A DNA stretch of 64,000 nt, from the NCBI RefSeq assembly GCF_900176005.1, contig NZ_LT838272.1:2437587-2501586 (forward strand), read 5' to 3'. Under the pieces are notes generated by a model. It searched no databases, had not been told where the DNA came from, and saw nothing but the letters and a program-made list of their open reading frames with translations. Made by a program: the position numbers and the translations under genes. Below are positions 15,758 to 26,741 of this stretch, in pieces; position 1 is the stretch's first letter, and every line of letters starts with the position of its first letter. The stretch comes from Thermanaeromonas toyohensis ToBE (GTDB taxonomy: Bacteria > Bacillota > DSM-521 > Neomoorellales > Neomoorellaceae).

Positions 15758-16705
15758 TTAATCTTCATAAGCAGGGAAGGTAGCTGCTACCCCGCGGTAA
15801 AAGACACTCTGCCACCTTGGTTGTCTTAAGTCAACTTGGGAAAGCAGATATTGTCCAATGACTGGTTTAAGGGCGCGGCGTAAAATATTGATCCCCACCC
15901 GGTCTATAGTATCGCCTACCCTCTCTCCAGGCTGACCATGCTCCCGGTACCAATGGATTACCGTTTCGATCACCAGGAATATTAATTCATCAGGAACGAG
16001 GGAGGCTATAGGATAGGCCACGTGGGGGTGTCGGCCGTGCTTTCCACCCACATACACAGCATGACCACACCTACCAACTGTAAGGGCATCCGTAGGGCAG
16101 CTATGGAGACAGTCGCCACAACCTAAGCAACGGCGAGGATCCCGCCAGGGCAGATTATCCTTTAGATAAAGGGCTCCCTCCTGGCACACCTCTACACATA
16201 ACCCGCAGCCATTGCATTTGTCGGGGTTCAGGACCGGCTCTACTTCTCCTTGAAAACCTAGATCGTTTTCCCGGGACCGCATACAATCAGTTGGACAGCC
16301 AGAGAAGGAAATTTTAAACTTATGCGGGAGATCCCAGCCGAAGTAACGCTCGTTTACTTCTTGGGCCAGCCTTTGGGTATCCACCAGGCCATTAGGGTTA
16401 TATTCGCATCCACCACAGGCAGTGGGTACCCGCACCCGTTTTCCACAAGAAGCTAACCTTTGTCCCACAGCCGCCAGTTCCCGAGTAACAGCTTCTACAT
16501 CTTCTAGTTTCACATACAAAATCTCAGGCGACATGCGCACAGAAAAATGCACTACACCTTGGCCATATTTATCGGCCACATCAGCTATGGCCCGCAGCCT
16601 TTGGGAAGTAAGGCGTCCGCCAGGAGCCATACACCGGACGGTCACCATCTTCTTTTGCCGCTGGGGGATAAGCCCGCCGGCCTTGAGTTCTTCAGGAGAT
16701 AGCAT
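15758..16705 (-). CDS. small single-subunit sulfite/nitrite reductase-like protein with two ferredoxin clusters
   Basis: A 315-residue sirohaem reductase-like protein of the Dsr-like (COG2221) group, with one sirohaem domain half and an insert holding two [4Fe-4S] clusters (C164/167/170/174 and C193/196/199/203). The second cysteine pair of the sirohaem cluster is normal (S-G-C137-P-T-D-C141). The first reads T-A-C97-G-G-C100-E-Y-N, C-x2-C in place of the classical C-x5-C. The gene leads a tusA/JAMM operon with its own promoter and operator, so an assimilatory or sulfur-delivery role is likelier than respiration. Nitrite reduction is an alternative. Confidence 0.82.
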   Translation of the reverse strand: MLSPEELKAGGLIPQRQKKMVTVRCMAPGGRLTSQRLRAIADVADKYGQGVVHFSVRMSPEILYVKLEDVEAVTRELAAVGQRLASCGKRVRVPTACGGCEYNPNGLVDTQRLAQEVNERYFGWDLPHKFKISFSGCPTDCMRSRENDLGFQGEVEPVLNPDKCNGCGLCVEVCQEGALYLKDNLPWRDPRRCLGCGDCLHSCPTDALTVGRCGHAVYVGGKHGRHPHVAYPIASLVPDELIFLVIETVIHWYREHGQPGERVGDTIDRVGINILRRALKPVIGQYLLSQVDLRQPRWQSVFYRGVAATFPAYED

Positions 16706-16765
16706 TGAACTTTCCCCCTAGAGCCCCCTAAATATAGGTTAGGGCGAATGGAGTATGTTTAAATT

Positions 16766-16787
16766 AAGTAATTTAATTGATTTACTT
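16766..16787 (-). promoter_or_regulatory. 22-bp palindromic operator downstream of the sulfite reductase promoter
   Basis: The arms AAGTAA and TTACTT enclose an AT-rich centre; 9 of 11 base pairs across the dyad are symmetrical. It begins six bases after the -10 box and so covers the probable transcription start, where a repressor would block initiation. The cognate regulator is not identifiable in the window. Confidence 0.65.
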
Positions 16788-16793
16788 GGATTT

Positions 16794-16822
16794 ATATTAG
16801 GATATTGGACGAGACTTGTCAA
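16794..16822 (-). promoter_or_regulatory. sigma-A promoter of the sulfite reductase-tusA-JAMM operon
   Basis: TTGACA (16822-16817), a 17-base spacer and TAATAT (16799-16794) on the minus strand. A perfect -35 and ideal spacing; the start codon lies about 90 bases downstream. Confidence 0.85.
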
Positions 16823-16898
16823 GGGCCATAATAAATGTGAATCTAAAACTATCGCACGCTTTATAGCTTTAAGATTTAATGCAAAGGGGCCTCCACAA

Positions 16899-16935
16899 TA
16901 AAAGACCCGCTCTTTAAAAAGCAGCGGGTCTTATT
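16899..16935 (-). terminator. intrinsic terminator after the DUF1292 gene
   Basis: AAGACCCGCT and AGCGGGTCTT pair perfectly around an 11-base loop, then TTTATT on the minus strand. It separates the alaS-ruvX block from the sulfur operon. Confidence 0.87.
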
Positions 16936-16952
16936 TCTCCTTCTAGTTCTCT

Positions 16953-17237
16953 CTAATTATCTTCCAAAGTATCTTCCCAAATATCTTCCCCTTTTTGTAG
17001 CTTGCTCCAGGCTTCCGCTACCCTCTCCCATTCCTCCTCACTTTCGATCTCGCACAGCACTTCCTTACCTTCCTCATCCCAGCCAATCTTTAACACTAGC
17101 GCCTCGTCCTTCGTTTCCTCCACAGGAAGAAGAATCACGTACTGTTCCCCGTCTAACTCCAAAATGTCTACCACCAGAAACTCATGCTCCTGACCTTCCT
17201 CATCTTCCAACAAGATGGTGTTTTCTTGATCAGCCAT
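16953..17237 (-). CDS. DUF1292 acidic protein (YrzB-like)
   Basis: A 94-residue, strongly acidic protein of the DUF1292 family (L-E-D-E-E-G-Q-E-H-E-F, then E-G-K-E-V-L-C-E-I-E-S-E-E-E-W). The function is unknown; it is conserved in Firmicutes next to ruvX. It is the last gene of its unit and is followed by a terminator. Confidence 0.88.
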   Translation of the reverse strand: MADQENTILLEDEEGQEHEFLVVDILELDGEQYVILLPVEETKDEALVLKIGWDEEGKEVLCEIESEEEWERVAEAWSKLQKGEDIWEDTLEDN

Positions 17238-17269
17238 GTCCTCACCTCAAATTTTTAGGGTTGGCCTTA

Positions 17270-17695
17270 TCATACCCTATTCTGCCGCTGGCAGTCAAGA
17301 TAACTCTGGAGAATCAATACTGCCGCTAGGCGGTCGAGGACGCTCTTCCTACGCCGGCGAGAAAGATCGGCCGTAATAAGGACCTTCTCGGCAGCCGAAG
17401 TGGTGAGGCGCTCATCCCAGGGAACCACCGGTAGTTTTAACCGTTCCTCTAGGGCCTGGATGAAATCCAACACTTTCCGGGCCTGGGGACCCAAAGTCCC
17501 GTTCATATTGCGCGGCAGGCCTACCACCACACGTTCCACGTGATACTCTTTGGCTAACCGTAGAAGTGCTTCAAGATCTTCTTCTAGCTTGCCTCGCCGC
17601 CTAATGGTGGTAAGGCCTTGGGCTGTCCACCCCAAGGGATCGCTCAAAGCCACACCTATGGTTTTCTCTCCTACATCTAGACCCATGATCCGCAA
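17270..17695 (-). CDS. ruvX: RuvX/YqgF, Holliday junction resolvase-like RNase
   Basis: An RNase H-fold protein (pre-16S rRNA processing; putative Holliday junction resolvase). The motifs G-L-D-V-G-E-K-T-I-G-V-A and V-V-V-G-L-P and the D-E-R-L-T-T catalytic segment are present. The TTG at 17695 is chosen: AAGGTGG lies nine bases upstream and it gives the standard start M-R-I-M-G-L-D-V-G, about 141 residues. The frame extends back to 17779 inside the aldo/keto reductase gene, which is improbable. Confidence 0.93.
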   Translation of the reverse strand: MRIMGLDVGEKTIGVALSDPLGWTAQGLTTIRRRGKLEEDLEALLRLAKEYHVERVVVGLPRNMNGTLGPQARKVLDFIQALEERLKLPVVPWDERLTTSAAEKVLITADLSRRRRKSVLDRLAAVLILQSYLDCQRQNRV

Positions 17696-17699
17696 AGTT

Positions 17700-18647
17700 T
17701 TAAACCACCTTAAGACAGAAATCCCGGCAAGAGCTGGCACAGTACCCGCAAAGAATACATAGGTCCTCGTCCACCACAACCCTGCCTCCCTCTAATTTCA
17801 AAGCACTCTGGGGACACCGCTCAACGCAAGCGCCGCAACTCTGGCACCATTCTTCTATATGTAGTCTACGCTTTTTATTCTTTATTTCCTTAAGGATTTC
17901 CGGAGGCACCTCCTCTCCCAGGCACCAGGCTACGTTCGCCATAACCTCCTCAAGGCTTTGCATCCCCACGGCTACAGAATGGACAAAAGGTAAATTTAAC
18001 ACAAAGGCCAGGGCCTCCCGAGCTCTACCCACCAGATGACCCCCGCCTAAGGCTTTCATGGCATATATGCCCTTTCCAGCTAAAAAGGCCTCTTTTACAG
18101 CCGCCAGCATTTCCTCCCGGGTACCATCCAGTATCCCTAACCCTTCCATATTGATCAGAGGATGGAGAACATCGATCTCAGCGAACTTAAGGCTAGCTCG
18201 GGCAGCGGCTACCGCATGGGTAGAAATACCTACCGCTTTAACCAGACCTTTGGCCTTGGCTTCCAACAAAAAATCTAGGGCTTCTCGGTGCCCAGTCAAG
18301 GTCTGTTCTGATTCTTGTTCATGTAAAAGAAAGATATCTATAACTTCCCGATCCAGCGCCCGACGGGCTTCTTCTAAGCTTCTACTCATTCCCTCCCAGG
18401 TGTAAGCATAAGATTTGGTGGCTATAACTACAGGCTTAGACCATCCTTTTAAGGCCTCGCGGATATAAGGATAAGTCCCATAAATTTCAGCAGTATCCAG
18501 AAAATTAATCCCTAGCTCCAGCGCCCTTCGTATAACCCTGGCCCCTGCCTTGATCTCTAGCCGCGCCTGGAGTGGTCCTAAGGTTAAGGTACCAAAGCAG
18601 AGGCGCGAGACCTGGATCCCCGTCCTACCCAATTCGATATACTCCAA
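17700..18647 (-). CDS. aldo/keto reductase with C-terminal ferredoxin domain
   Basis: An NAD(P)H-dependent aldo/keto reductase of the iron-sulfur subgroup. The TIM-barrel part starts L-G-R-T-G-I-Q-V-S-R-L-C-F-G-T and carries D-T-A-E-I-Y with the catalytic Tyr and the following Lys (A-T-K-S). The last 50 residues form a 2[4Fe-4S] domain (C-Q-S-C-G-A-C-V-E-R-C-P, C-I-L-C-G-Y-C). A TTG at 18647 with AGAAGG eight bases upstream gives the standard M-E-Y-I-E-L-G start; a GTG at 18656 overlaps the binding site. It lies between ireB and ruvX, not its usual place, with a terminator before it. Substrate unknown. Confidence 0.87.
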   Translation of the reverse strand: MEYIELGRTGIQVSRLCFGTLTLGPLQARLEIKAGARVIRRALELGINFLDTAEIYGTYPYIREALKGWSKPVVIATKSYAYTWEGMSRSLEEARRALDREVIDIFLLHEQESEQTLTGHREALDFLLEAKAKGLVKAVGISTHAVAAARASLKFAEIDVLHPLINMEGLGILDGTREEMLAAVKEAFLAGKGIYAMKALGGGHLVGRAREALAFVLNLPFVHSVAVGMQSLEEVMANVAWCLGEEVPPEILKEIKNKKRRLHIEEWCQSCGACVERCPQSALKLEGGRVVVDEDLCILCGYCASSCRDFCLKVV

Positions 18648-18668
18648 AGGGGACACCTTCTTATACCC

Positions 18669-18702
18669 AATAAAAAAGCCTGTACTTTTAGCCAGGCTTT
18701 AG
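18669..18702 (-). terminator. intrinsic terminator after the 100-residue gene
   Basis: AAAGCCTG pairs with CAGGCTTT around a 10-base loop and runs into TTTTATT on the minus strand; the stem includes the stop codon region of the preceding gene. Confidence 0.8.
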
Positions 18703-19001
18703 GATCCGATAAGCTCAGCCAGTTTCTTTTCCCAATAGGCCAGCCGACCCTCGGCCTGGGAGAGTATTCTCTTATCTTCCTCAGTAAAGTACCCCTCCTC
18801 CGCTTTGGCCCTAGTCTCCTCTAAGTGGGCCCGGAGGATATTAAGCCCCCTCCGGTAAAGCTCCACGGCATAGCCTGCACGCTGGCGTTCGTGCCCCCAA
18901 GGGGAATTCCGCCAGTCACGGATGGCTGCCTTCAGGAGGTCGAAAAACTGTTCGCCCTCGGTATAAAGATTTACGGTTAACTCTAAATCTGAGAGGGCCA
19001 T
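18699..19001 (-). CDS. unknown 100-residue helical protein
   Basis: Not recognised. The protein is mostly helical and charged, with a long predicted coiled or bundle region (R-A-H-L-E-E-T-R-A-K-A-E-E, S-Q-A-E-G-R-L-A-Y-W-E-K-K-L-A). It has no cysteine cluster, signal peptide or membrane segment. It starts four bases after the ireB stop and ends at a terminator, so it is cotranscribed with alaS and ireB. Confidence 0.75.
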   Translation of the reverse strand: MALSDLELTVNLYTEGEQFFDLLKAAIRDWRNSPWGHERQRAGYAVELYRRGLNILRAHLEETRAKAEEGYFTEEDKRILSQAEGRLAYWEKKLAELIGS

Positions 19002-19005
19002 AAAG

Positions 19006-19254
19006 TTACTTATCCTCCTTTAGATAATTCTTAAGTAATTCCTCTAAAATCTCATCCCTTTCTACCCGGCGGATAAGGTTACGAGCCCCTCTATGGCTAG
19101 TAATATAAGCCGGGTCCCCAGAAAGAAGGTACCCCACAAGCTGATTGATGGGGTTATATCCTTTTTCTTCCAGAGCCGTCTTAACCTCCTGCAGCACTTC
19201 CCTTACCCTTATTTTTTCCTCTTTTTCCATTTCAAACATCATGGTTTCCTGCAT
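19006..19254 (-). CDS. IreB-family regulatory phosphoprotein (DUF965)
   Basis: An 82-residue IreB homologue, nearly full length. The family block [23 protein letters not shown] is intact, and the N-terminal T-M-M-F segment, which holds the threonine phosphorylated in Enterococcus IreB, is present. It lies directly after alaS, its standard Firmicute position. Confidence 0.95.
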   Translation of the reverse strand: MQETMMFEMEKEEKIRVREVLQEVKTALEEKGYNPINQLVGYLLSGDPAYITSHRGARNLIRRVERDEILEELLKNYLKEDK

Positions 19255-19256
19255 AT

Positions 19257-22038
<2,782 letters not shown>

Positions 22039-22077
22039 TTAAGGTGCCCGTCCCGTCTACACACGCTTGCTTCGATT

Positions 22078-22653
22078 TTACTTCTCTTGAATTTCTCCTA
22101 AAACGCGTTCGAGGAGCTGTAAAGTAAGAGGTCCGGTGTATTTAAATTTTATAACCCCCTGGGCATCCACTAAATAACTTGTGGGAATGGCGCGAACTAA
22201 GTAATAATTTTCCGCTATGCCTTTCGTGTCCAGAACCACAGGAAAGGTGTATCCATTTGTTTCTAAAAACTTCTTTACTTCCGCCGGGGATTTCTCGCTA
22301 GAGGTCAAGTTTACAGCTACGACCTCGACCTTCCCCTTATATTTCTTAAAAAACTCCTGTATCTCTGGCATTTCCACCCGGCACGGCGGGCACCAACTTG
22401 CCCAGAAATTGAGGAAAACAGGTTTACCTTTAAGCTGGGAGAGGGTAATAACCCTCCCCTGTAAATCCGGCAAACTAAAATCCGGGGCCAGATATCCCAC
22501 CTCTGGCCGAACTTCACCTTTCCCAGCTTCCGGGTCGCTAGCCGGCTGTTGGACCGTTTTAAAGGCAGAGCGCCACAAGGAAAATCCTCCAGCACCAGCT
22601 AAGAAAAGAAGAACCACTCCTACCAATACTAACAATCCCGCATTGCGTCGCAT
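22078..22653 (-). CDS. resA: ResA/TlpA-like membrane-anchored thioredoxin
   Basis: A 191-residue extracytoplasmic thioredoxin with one N-terminal membrane anchor (about residues 6-26) and the active site W-C-P-P-C. The N-terminal G-Y-L-A-P-D-F-S-L-P-D-L block and the insert typical of ResA/TlpA are present. ResA reduces apocytochrome c haem-binding cysteines, receiving electrons from CcdA. ccdA lies directly upstream on the same strand, so the two form a functional pair for cytochromes such as the tri-haem DsrJ. Confidence 0.88.
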   Translation of the reverse strand: MRRNAGLLVLVGVVLLFLAGAGGFSLWRSAFKTVQQPASDPEAGKGEVRPEVGYLAPDFSLPDLQGRVITLSQLKGKPVFLNFWASWCPPCRVEMPEIQEFFKKYKGKVEVVAVNLTSSEKSPAEVKKFLETNGYTFPVVLDTKGIAENYYLVRAIPTSYLVDAQGVIKFKYTGPLTLQLLERVLGEIQEK

Positions 22654-22737
22654 AAAAAACTCCTTTCTGCCTTAACTTCTTCGCACCCTTTTAGCGCCAT
22701 ACCCAGTTGGGAGGCACTACAGCTAACTTTTGGGCAG

Positions 22738-23448
22738 CTAAAAAGTGAGCCAAGAGGCTAGCCGGCCCCAATTACCTGTCAATATAAGGAGACCCGCTCC
22801 CACCAGCACCCAGCCGCTTCCTTTAACAAGGCGGGGCATCCAATCTCCGTAGCGCTTTAAACCCTGGGCCAACCATCCCCAAAAAAGGGCTGTAACGAGG
22901 AAGGGAATGCCCAATCCCAGGGAATATGCGGCTAACAAGTAAGCACCTGCGCTTAAGCTTGCGCTATTTCCAGCTAATACTAAAATAGATCCCAATACAG
23001 GCCCGATGCAGGGCGTCCATCCAGCAGAAAAGGCCATCCCTAACAAGAAGGCACCTAAAGGCCCTACTTTCCGCGGCTGGAAATTAATCCTCTTTTCCAA
23101 GTTAAGAACTTTTAGCTTCAGTATCCCGGCCATATGGAGACCAAAAATAATCACTATTAATCCGCTTAGCTTCCGCAATAGGGCCTGATACTTAAGGAAG
23201 AGGGCACCTATAGCGCTGGCTGAAAGACCTAAGAGGATAAAGATTATACTAAAGCCTGTTACAAAAAGAAAGGCCCTCATCGCCACCGTTATCCTCACAT
23301 CCTTTGCTTCAATCCTACCCAGCTCAGCTACTGTGGTGCCTGCAAGATAGCTCAAAAAACTTGGAACCAAGGGCAGGACACAAGGCGACAGAAAAGAAAT
23401 TAAACCTGCTGTAAAGGCTACTAAGAAGGAAACAGGGGTAAAGAGCAT
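22738..23448 (-). CDS. ccdA: CcdA, thiol-disulfide electron conduit
   Basis: A six-helix membrane protein of 236 residues that passes reducing equivalents from cytoplasmic thioredoxin to ResA. The two helix cysteines are visible in L-S-P-C-V-L-P-L-V-P and G-W-T-P-C-I-G-P. The ATG at 23448 follows AAAGG; a TTG at 23457 is an alternative. An 18-bp tandem repeat lies upstream. Confidence 0.93.
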   Translation of the reverse strand: MLFTPVSFLVAFTAGLISFLSPCVLPLVPSFLSYLAGTTVAELGRIEAKDVRITVAMRAFLFVTGFSIIFILLGLSASAIGALFLKYQALLRKLSGLIVIIFGLHMAGILKLKVLNLEKRINFQPRKVGPLGAFLLGMAFSAGWTPCIGPVLGSILVLAGNSASLSAGAYLLAAYSLGLGIPFLVTALFWGWLAQGLKRYGDWMPRLVKGSGWVLVGAGLLILTGNWGRLASWLTF

Positions 23449-23463
23449 TATTATCAACCTTTT

Positions 23464-23499
23464 TTCGAGGATATTATTGTATTCGAGGATATTATTGTA
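23464..23499 (-). repeat. two tandem copies of an 18-bp unit upstream of ccdA
   Basis: TTCGAGGATATTATTGTA occurs at 23464-23481 and 23482-23499 without a gap. On the minus strand each copy begins TACAAT, close to a -10 box, so the duplication may double a promoter element; TTGTTG lies 17 bases before a TAATAC here. Confidence 0.7.
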
Positions 23500-23591
23500 T
23501 TAGTTCTCTATATATAATACAACAAAACTGCTCCAGATACTATATAAAAAGGGTTAGTTTTTCGTTTCAAGAAGGCAGGGCTTTTATGTTT

Positions 23592-26500
23592 TTAATATTT
23601 CTCTATCTCCACCCAGGCATCTAACTGGGCAGCGCCGGTGCCAATAAGATCGGAAAGTCCTCCTATTTTTAAGGCTGGGTCAGAAGGCAGTAAGTTATTG
23701 GCGGAGAAACCAGAATTCCGGGGGCCCGCTAGCCCCGCCTCTTCATGTTGAGGTTCCCCTAAAATTATAGCCCGGTCGCTATAATGGCTGGGAGGCAGGG
23801 GCTGGCGCTGGCCATCAATTTCAATAGGAGTGGCCCCATAAGAATAAGTCCCATAGTTATAGGACGTGCCCACTACTCCTGGGCGTATGCCGGAGGTTAC
23901 CAGGACCCGGCCGACGGCTTCAAAGTACCTTGATTTTATACGTACCCTATCGCCCGTCTTTAACCCTCGCGGGAGAGCATCCGCGGGATTTATCCAAATA
24001 TAGTTTTCCCGCTGGATTTCTCTGAGCCAGGCGTCGGCTATATTCCGGTGGGTTCCGATATGGCGCGCCTTCCAGCTGATGAAAAATAGCGGCAGTACCT
24101 TTTTCATTTCCTCTCCATTGTAACTTCTTACGGGTTCTAACCTTGGCAGGCCATCAAAGAAACGGCCAGAATAAGAATCCCGCCCCGCAGCGACACCCTC
24201 ATCATAAAAGTTAGCCTGGCCGGCAAAGCGGTATTTTAAGTGCTCCCCTATATACTCTTTTCCGGGCCTTTCGAACCGCCCACCCCGGTTTAGGACATAC
24301 ACTACTTTCCGCCACTCCTCAGGCTTTACGGCTTTCTCCCAGAGTTCGGGTTTAAAGAAGGGGCCTAGAGCTTTGCGTCGGGTCTGGTAGAATATTTCCA
24401 TTTCCTCTTGGCTGGCATCCGGCACCGGCTCCTCATCGTAGGCGATATTAGCCACCATTTTAAGATAAAAGTCCTCGCTCCGGTCTAGAGAACTGCCATC
24501 CGGAAAAGCGCCTGGTCCTACCCCGGGAAGGTTCATCTTCTTTAAGATCTCGATAAATACATCTTCTATAGAGCGGGCCTCAGGTACGACCCGGGTTACC
24601 GGCTGCGTCACGTGCGAGACTTTGACTTTCATATTGGGATAAATAGCTTCGCGTTGCCAACGCTCCAGGTAACTTAAATCCGGTAAGACAAAATCAGCGT
24701 AAAGGGCAGTTTCCCCCATGACTACATCAGAGACCACCAGGAGCGGTATAGCTTTCTCGTCCTTTAAAATCTCAGCCTGGAGCCACCCCTGGGGCATGGA
24801 AAGGGGAATGGACATAGAGTAGATAAACAGGGCCTTAAGGGGGTAAGGGTAACCTTCTTTAGCGCTGGGCAACACCTCATAGGAGAGGTTTACCCCGAAG
24901 GGATACCAGGGCCTTCGGGCAGGGTAGCCATCCCGTTTAAAAAGAGAACTCTTTTCATAAAAAGCTCCTCCCCGTACTAAAGATACGCCCCAGGGCTTAA
25001 GGCCTTTAGGCACCTTTAACAGATCATAACGCGGCCCGGTAAAATCTCGGTATTTAGCTCCGGTAGTAATACTTCCTCCCTTCCAATCATGGTTACCGAT
25101 CAGATGATTTAAAGTATTAATAGCCCGCATGGTGTAATACCCGTTGGTATGCATGGCAGGCCCCCGGTAGACCATCATGGCCGCGCGCTTCCCATGGGAA
25201 GTCCACTCCCTGGCAAGATTAACAATATCCTGCACAGATAGGCCACAAATCTTAGCGTATTCCTCTAAGGTCTTCTCCATCACCCTTTCACGGTAGAGGG
25301 TAAATACCGATTTAACTTTTATGCCCTGGATCTCCATATCCACTTCCAGCGTGCCCTCGCGTGCTTCAGTATGGGGAACGGGTTTCCCCTTCTCGATAAC
25401 CACAAACTGCTCTCCACCGATACCCAAGTCCTTAGCTCTCAGTTTGGGCCGACGAGGGTCGCTTAAATTTACCAGGTGGGTGGCATCGGTCCAGGTAGGT
25501 TCGTTATCTTCCTGAGCCGCCTTTGGATTAGGATTTAGCAGGTACCTTTCATCATAACGTTTATTTTCTATAATCCAGCGAGCCATACCCAAAGCTAGAG
25601 CCGCATCAGTCCCGGGTTTAATCGGCAGCCAAAGGTGAGCTTTCTCTGCTGTCTTGCTGTAGCGCGGGTCTACCACGGCTAGCTTCATGCCTCGGGCCAG
25701 AGCATTGGTAAGAGCGGGGGCAAGCCAAGTGGGCCCTTTGTTGGCTACCGCGGGGTTGGTCCCCCAGATGATTACAAATTCGGCATGATCGAGGTCGGGA
25801 TACAAGCGATCTTTACGTGTAGTCCCGCCTGAAAAAGAGCGAAAATTGCCAATGACGCTGGAGGCGCCGCAGATACCGCCGTGATCTATAAAACTAAGGC
25901 TCCCCAGGCCCTGCTGCCATACCCGGGTGCGCATAAAGTCGCGCCGGTCCCCGCCCAGGCACACGATCTGGTTGGCTTTAGGCCCTAAGTCTGGGTGCCG
26001 GGTATCGATTAATACCTCACGATATTTTTGGTCGAATTCTTCTTGAGGCATCTCACCTTTCTTAACTTTCTCCCAGTCGCTCATTACTTGTTCCTGGGGG
26101 GCATAGCCCCAAAGTTCTTTTAAGCCGGGGGTGCCCAGATCAGGGCTGCCGAACACGATCTCGTTAATAGCTTCTTCCCAAGAAATGGTTTTAAAACGCC
26201 CGCTTCCCCGGGGTCCCACCCTTTTAAGAGGTTTCTGTAGCCGGAAGCGGTCGTAGACCGTCTGAATCCCCGCCTGGCCTTTAAGGCAGGTGCGGCCGCC
26301 CCGAAAGCTCCTCCCTTCCCGACCCAGCTCATCCTTCCCTTGGGCTGCCTGGGCAGGAGAAGTCTCATAAGGCAGGGGGCCGAAAGGTATAGTATTAAGG
26401 GGGCTATAGGGGTTACCAGCTATCTTGCGGACTATAGAAGGTACAGGAAAATCCCCGGGTGCTTTGGCCAAAAGGACCTTGATGCTGCAGAAAGTATTGC

Positions 26501-26741
26501 ACTGGTGGCACATGGTGTAGAGTACATCTGTGGCAGTATACTCCTCTAACTCCTGGTATAGCCCGTGGTCTTGGATAGAGGACCATGACCCTTCCTGAGA
26601 GATACGGTAAAGATCTTCCACTAAAGGTGCAGCTAGGGCCAGCCCGCCGGCGAGACAGGCACCCTTAAGGAAAGAACGACGGGAAATTAAACCCTTTTGC
26701 CCTTCCATATCCCCCAAATTCACCTCTTTTTTGTGCTTCAA
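23592..26741 (-). CDS. TtrA-like molybdopterin oxidoreductase, catalytic subunit
   Basis: A 1049-residue complex iron-sulfur molybdoenzyme catalytic subunit, exported by Tat (R-R-S-F-L-K-G, residues 21-27). The N-terminal cluster is C78-x2-C81-x3-C85 with C152. The bis-MGD domains include V-V-D-P-R-Y-S-K-T-A-E-K-A and a candidate Mo ligand cysteine in G-G-I-C-G-A-S-S. Size and the NrfD-type partner point to tetrathionate reductase; thiosulfate, polysulfide or arsenate as substrate cannot be excluded. It overlaps the NrfD gene by four bases. The start at 26741 is TTG; an ATG at 26708 also keeps the Tat signal. Confidence 0.8.
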   Translation of the reverse strand: MKHKKEVNLGDMEGQKGLISRRSFLKGACLAGGLALAAPLVEDLYRISQEGSWSSIQDHGLYQELEEYTATDVLYTMCHQCNTFCSIKVLLAKAPGDFPVPSIVRKIAGNPYSPLNTIPFGPLPYETSPAQAAQGKDELGREGRSFRGGRTCLKGQAGIQTVYDRFRLQKPLKRVGPRGSGRFKTISWEEAINEIVFGSPDLGTPGLKELWGYAPQEQVMSDWEKVKKGEMPQEEFDQKYREVLIDTRHPDLGPKANQIVCLGGDRRDFMRTRVWQQGLGSLSFIDHGGICGASSVIGNFRSFSGGTTRKDRLYPDLDHAEFVIIWGTNPAVANKGPTWLAPALTNALARGMKLAVVDPRYSKTAEKAHLWLPIKPGTDAALALGMARWIIENKRYDERYLLNPNPKAAQEDNEPTWTDATHLVNLSDPRRPKLRAKDLGIGGEQFVVIEKGKPVPHTEAREGTLEVDMEIQGIKVKSVFTLYRERVMEKTLEEYAKICGLSVQDIVNLAREWTSHGKRAAMMVYRGPAMHTNGYYTMRAINTLNHLIGNHDWKGGSITTGAKYRDFTGPRYDLLKVPKGLKPWGVSLVRGGAFYEKSSLFKRDGYPARRPWYPFGVNLSYEVLPSAKEGYPYPLKALFIYSMSIPLSMPQGWLQAEILKDEKAIPLLVVSDVVMGETALYADFVLPDLSYLERWQREAIYPNMKVKVSHVTQPVTRVVPEARSIEDVFIEILKKMNLPGVGPGAFPDGSSLDRSEDFYLKMVANIAYDEEPVPDASQEEMEIFYQTRRKALGPFFKPELWEKAVKPEEWRKVVYVLNRGGRFERPGKEYIGEHLKYRFAGQANFYDEGVAAGRDSYSGRFFDGLPRLEPVRSYNGEEMKKVLPLFFISWKARHIGTHRNIADAWLREIQRENYIWINPADALPRGLKTGDRVRIKSRYFEAVGRVLVTSGIRPGVVGTSYNYGTYSYGATPIEIDGQRQPLPPSHYSDRAIILGEPQHEEAGLAGPRNSGFSANNLLPSDPALKIGGLSDLIGTGAAQLDAWVEIEKY

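Noticed and set aside
46-17762. Long plus-strand frames opposite the dsr, mltG/VanW and sulfite reductase genes
   Set aside because: They are low-complexity mirror frames of clear minus-strand genes and show no family motifs or ribosome sites.
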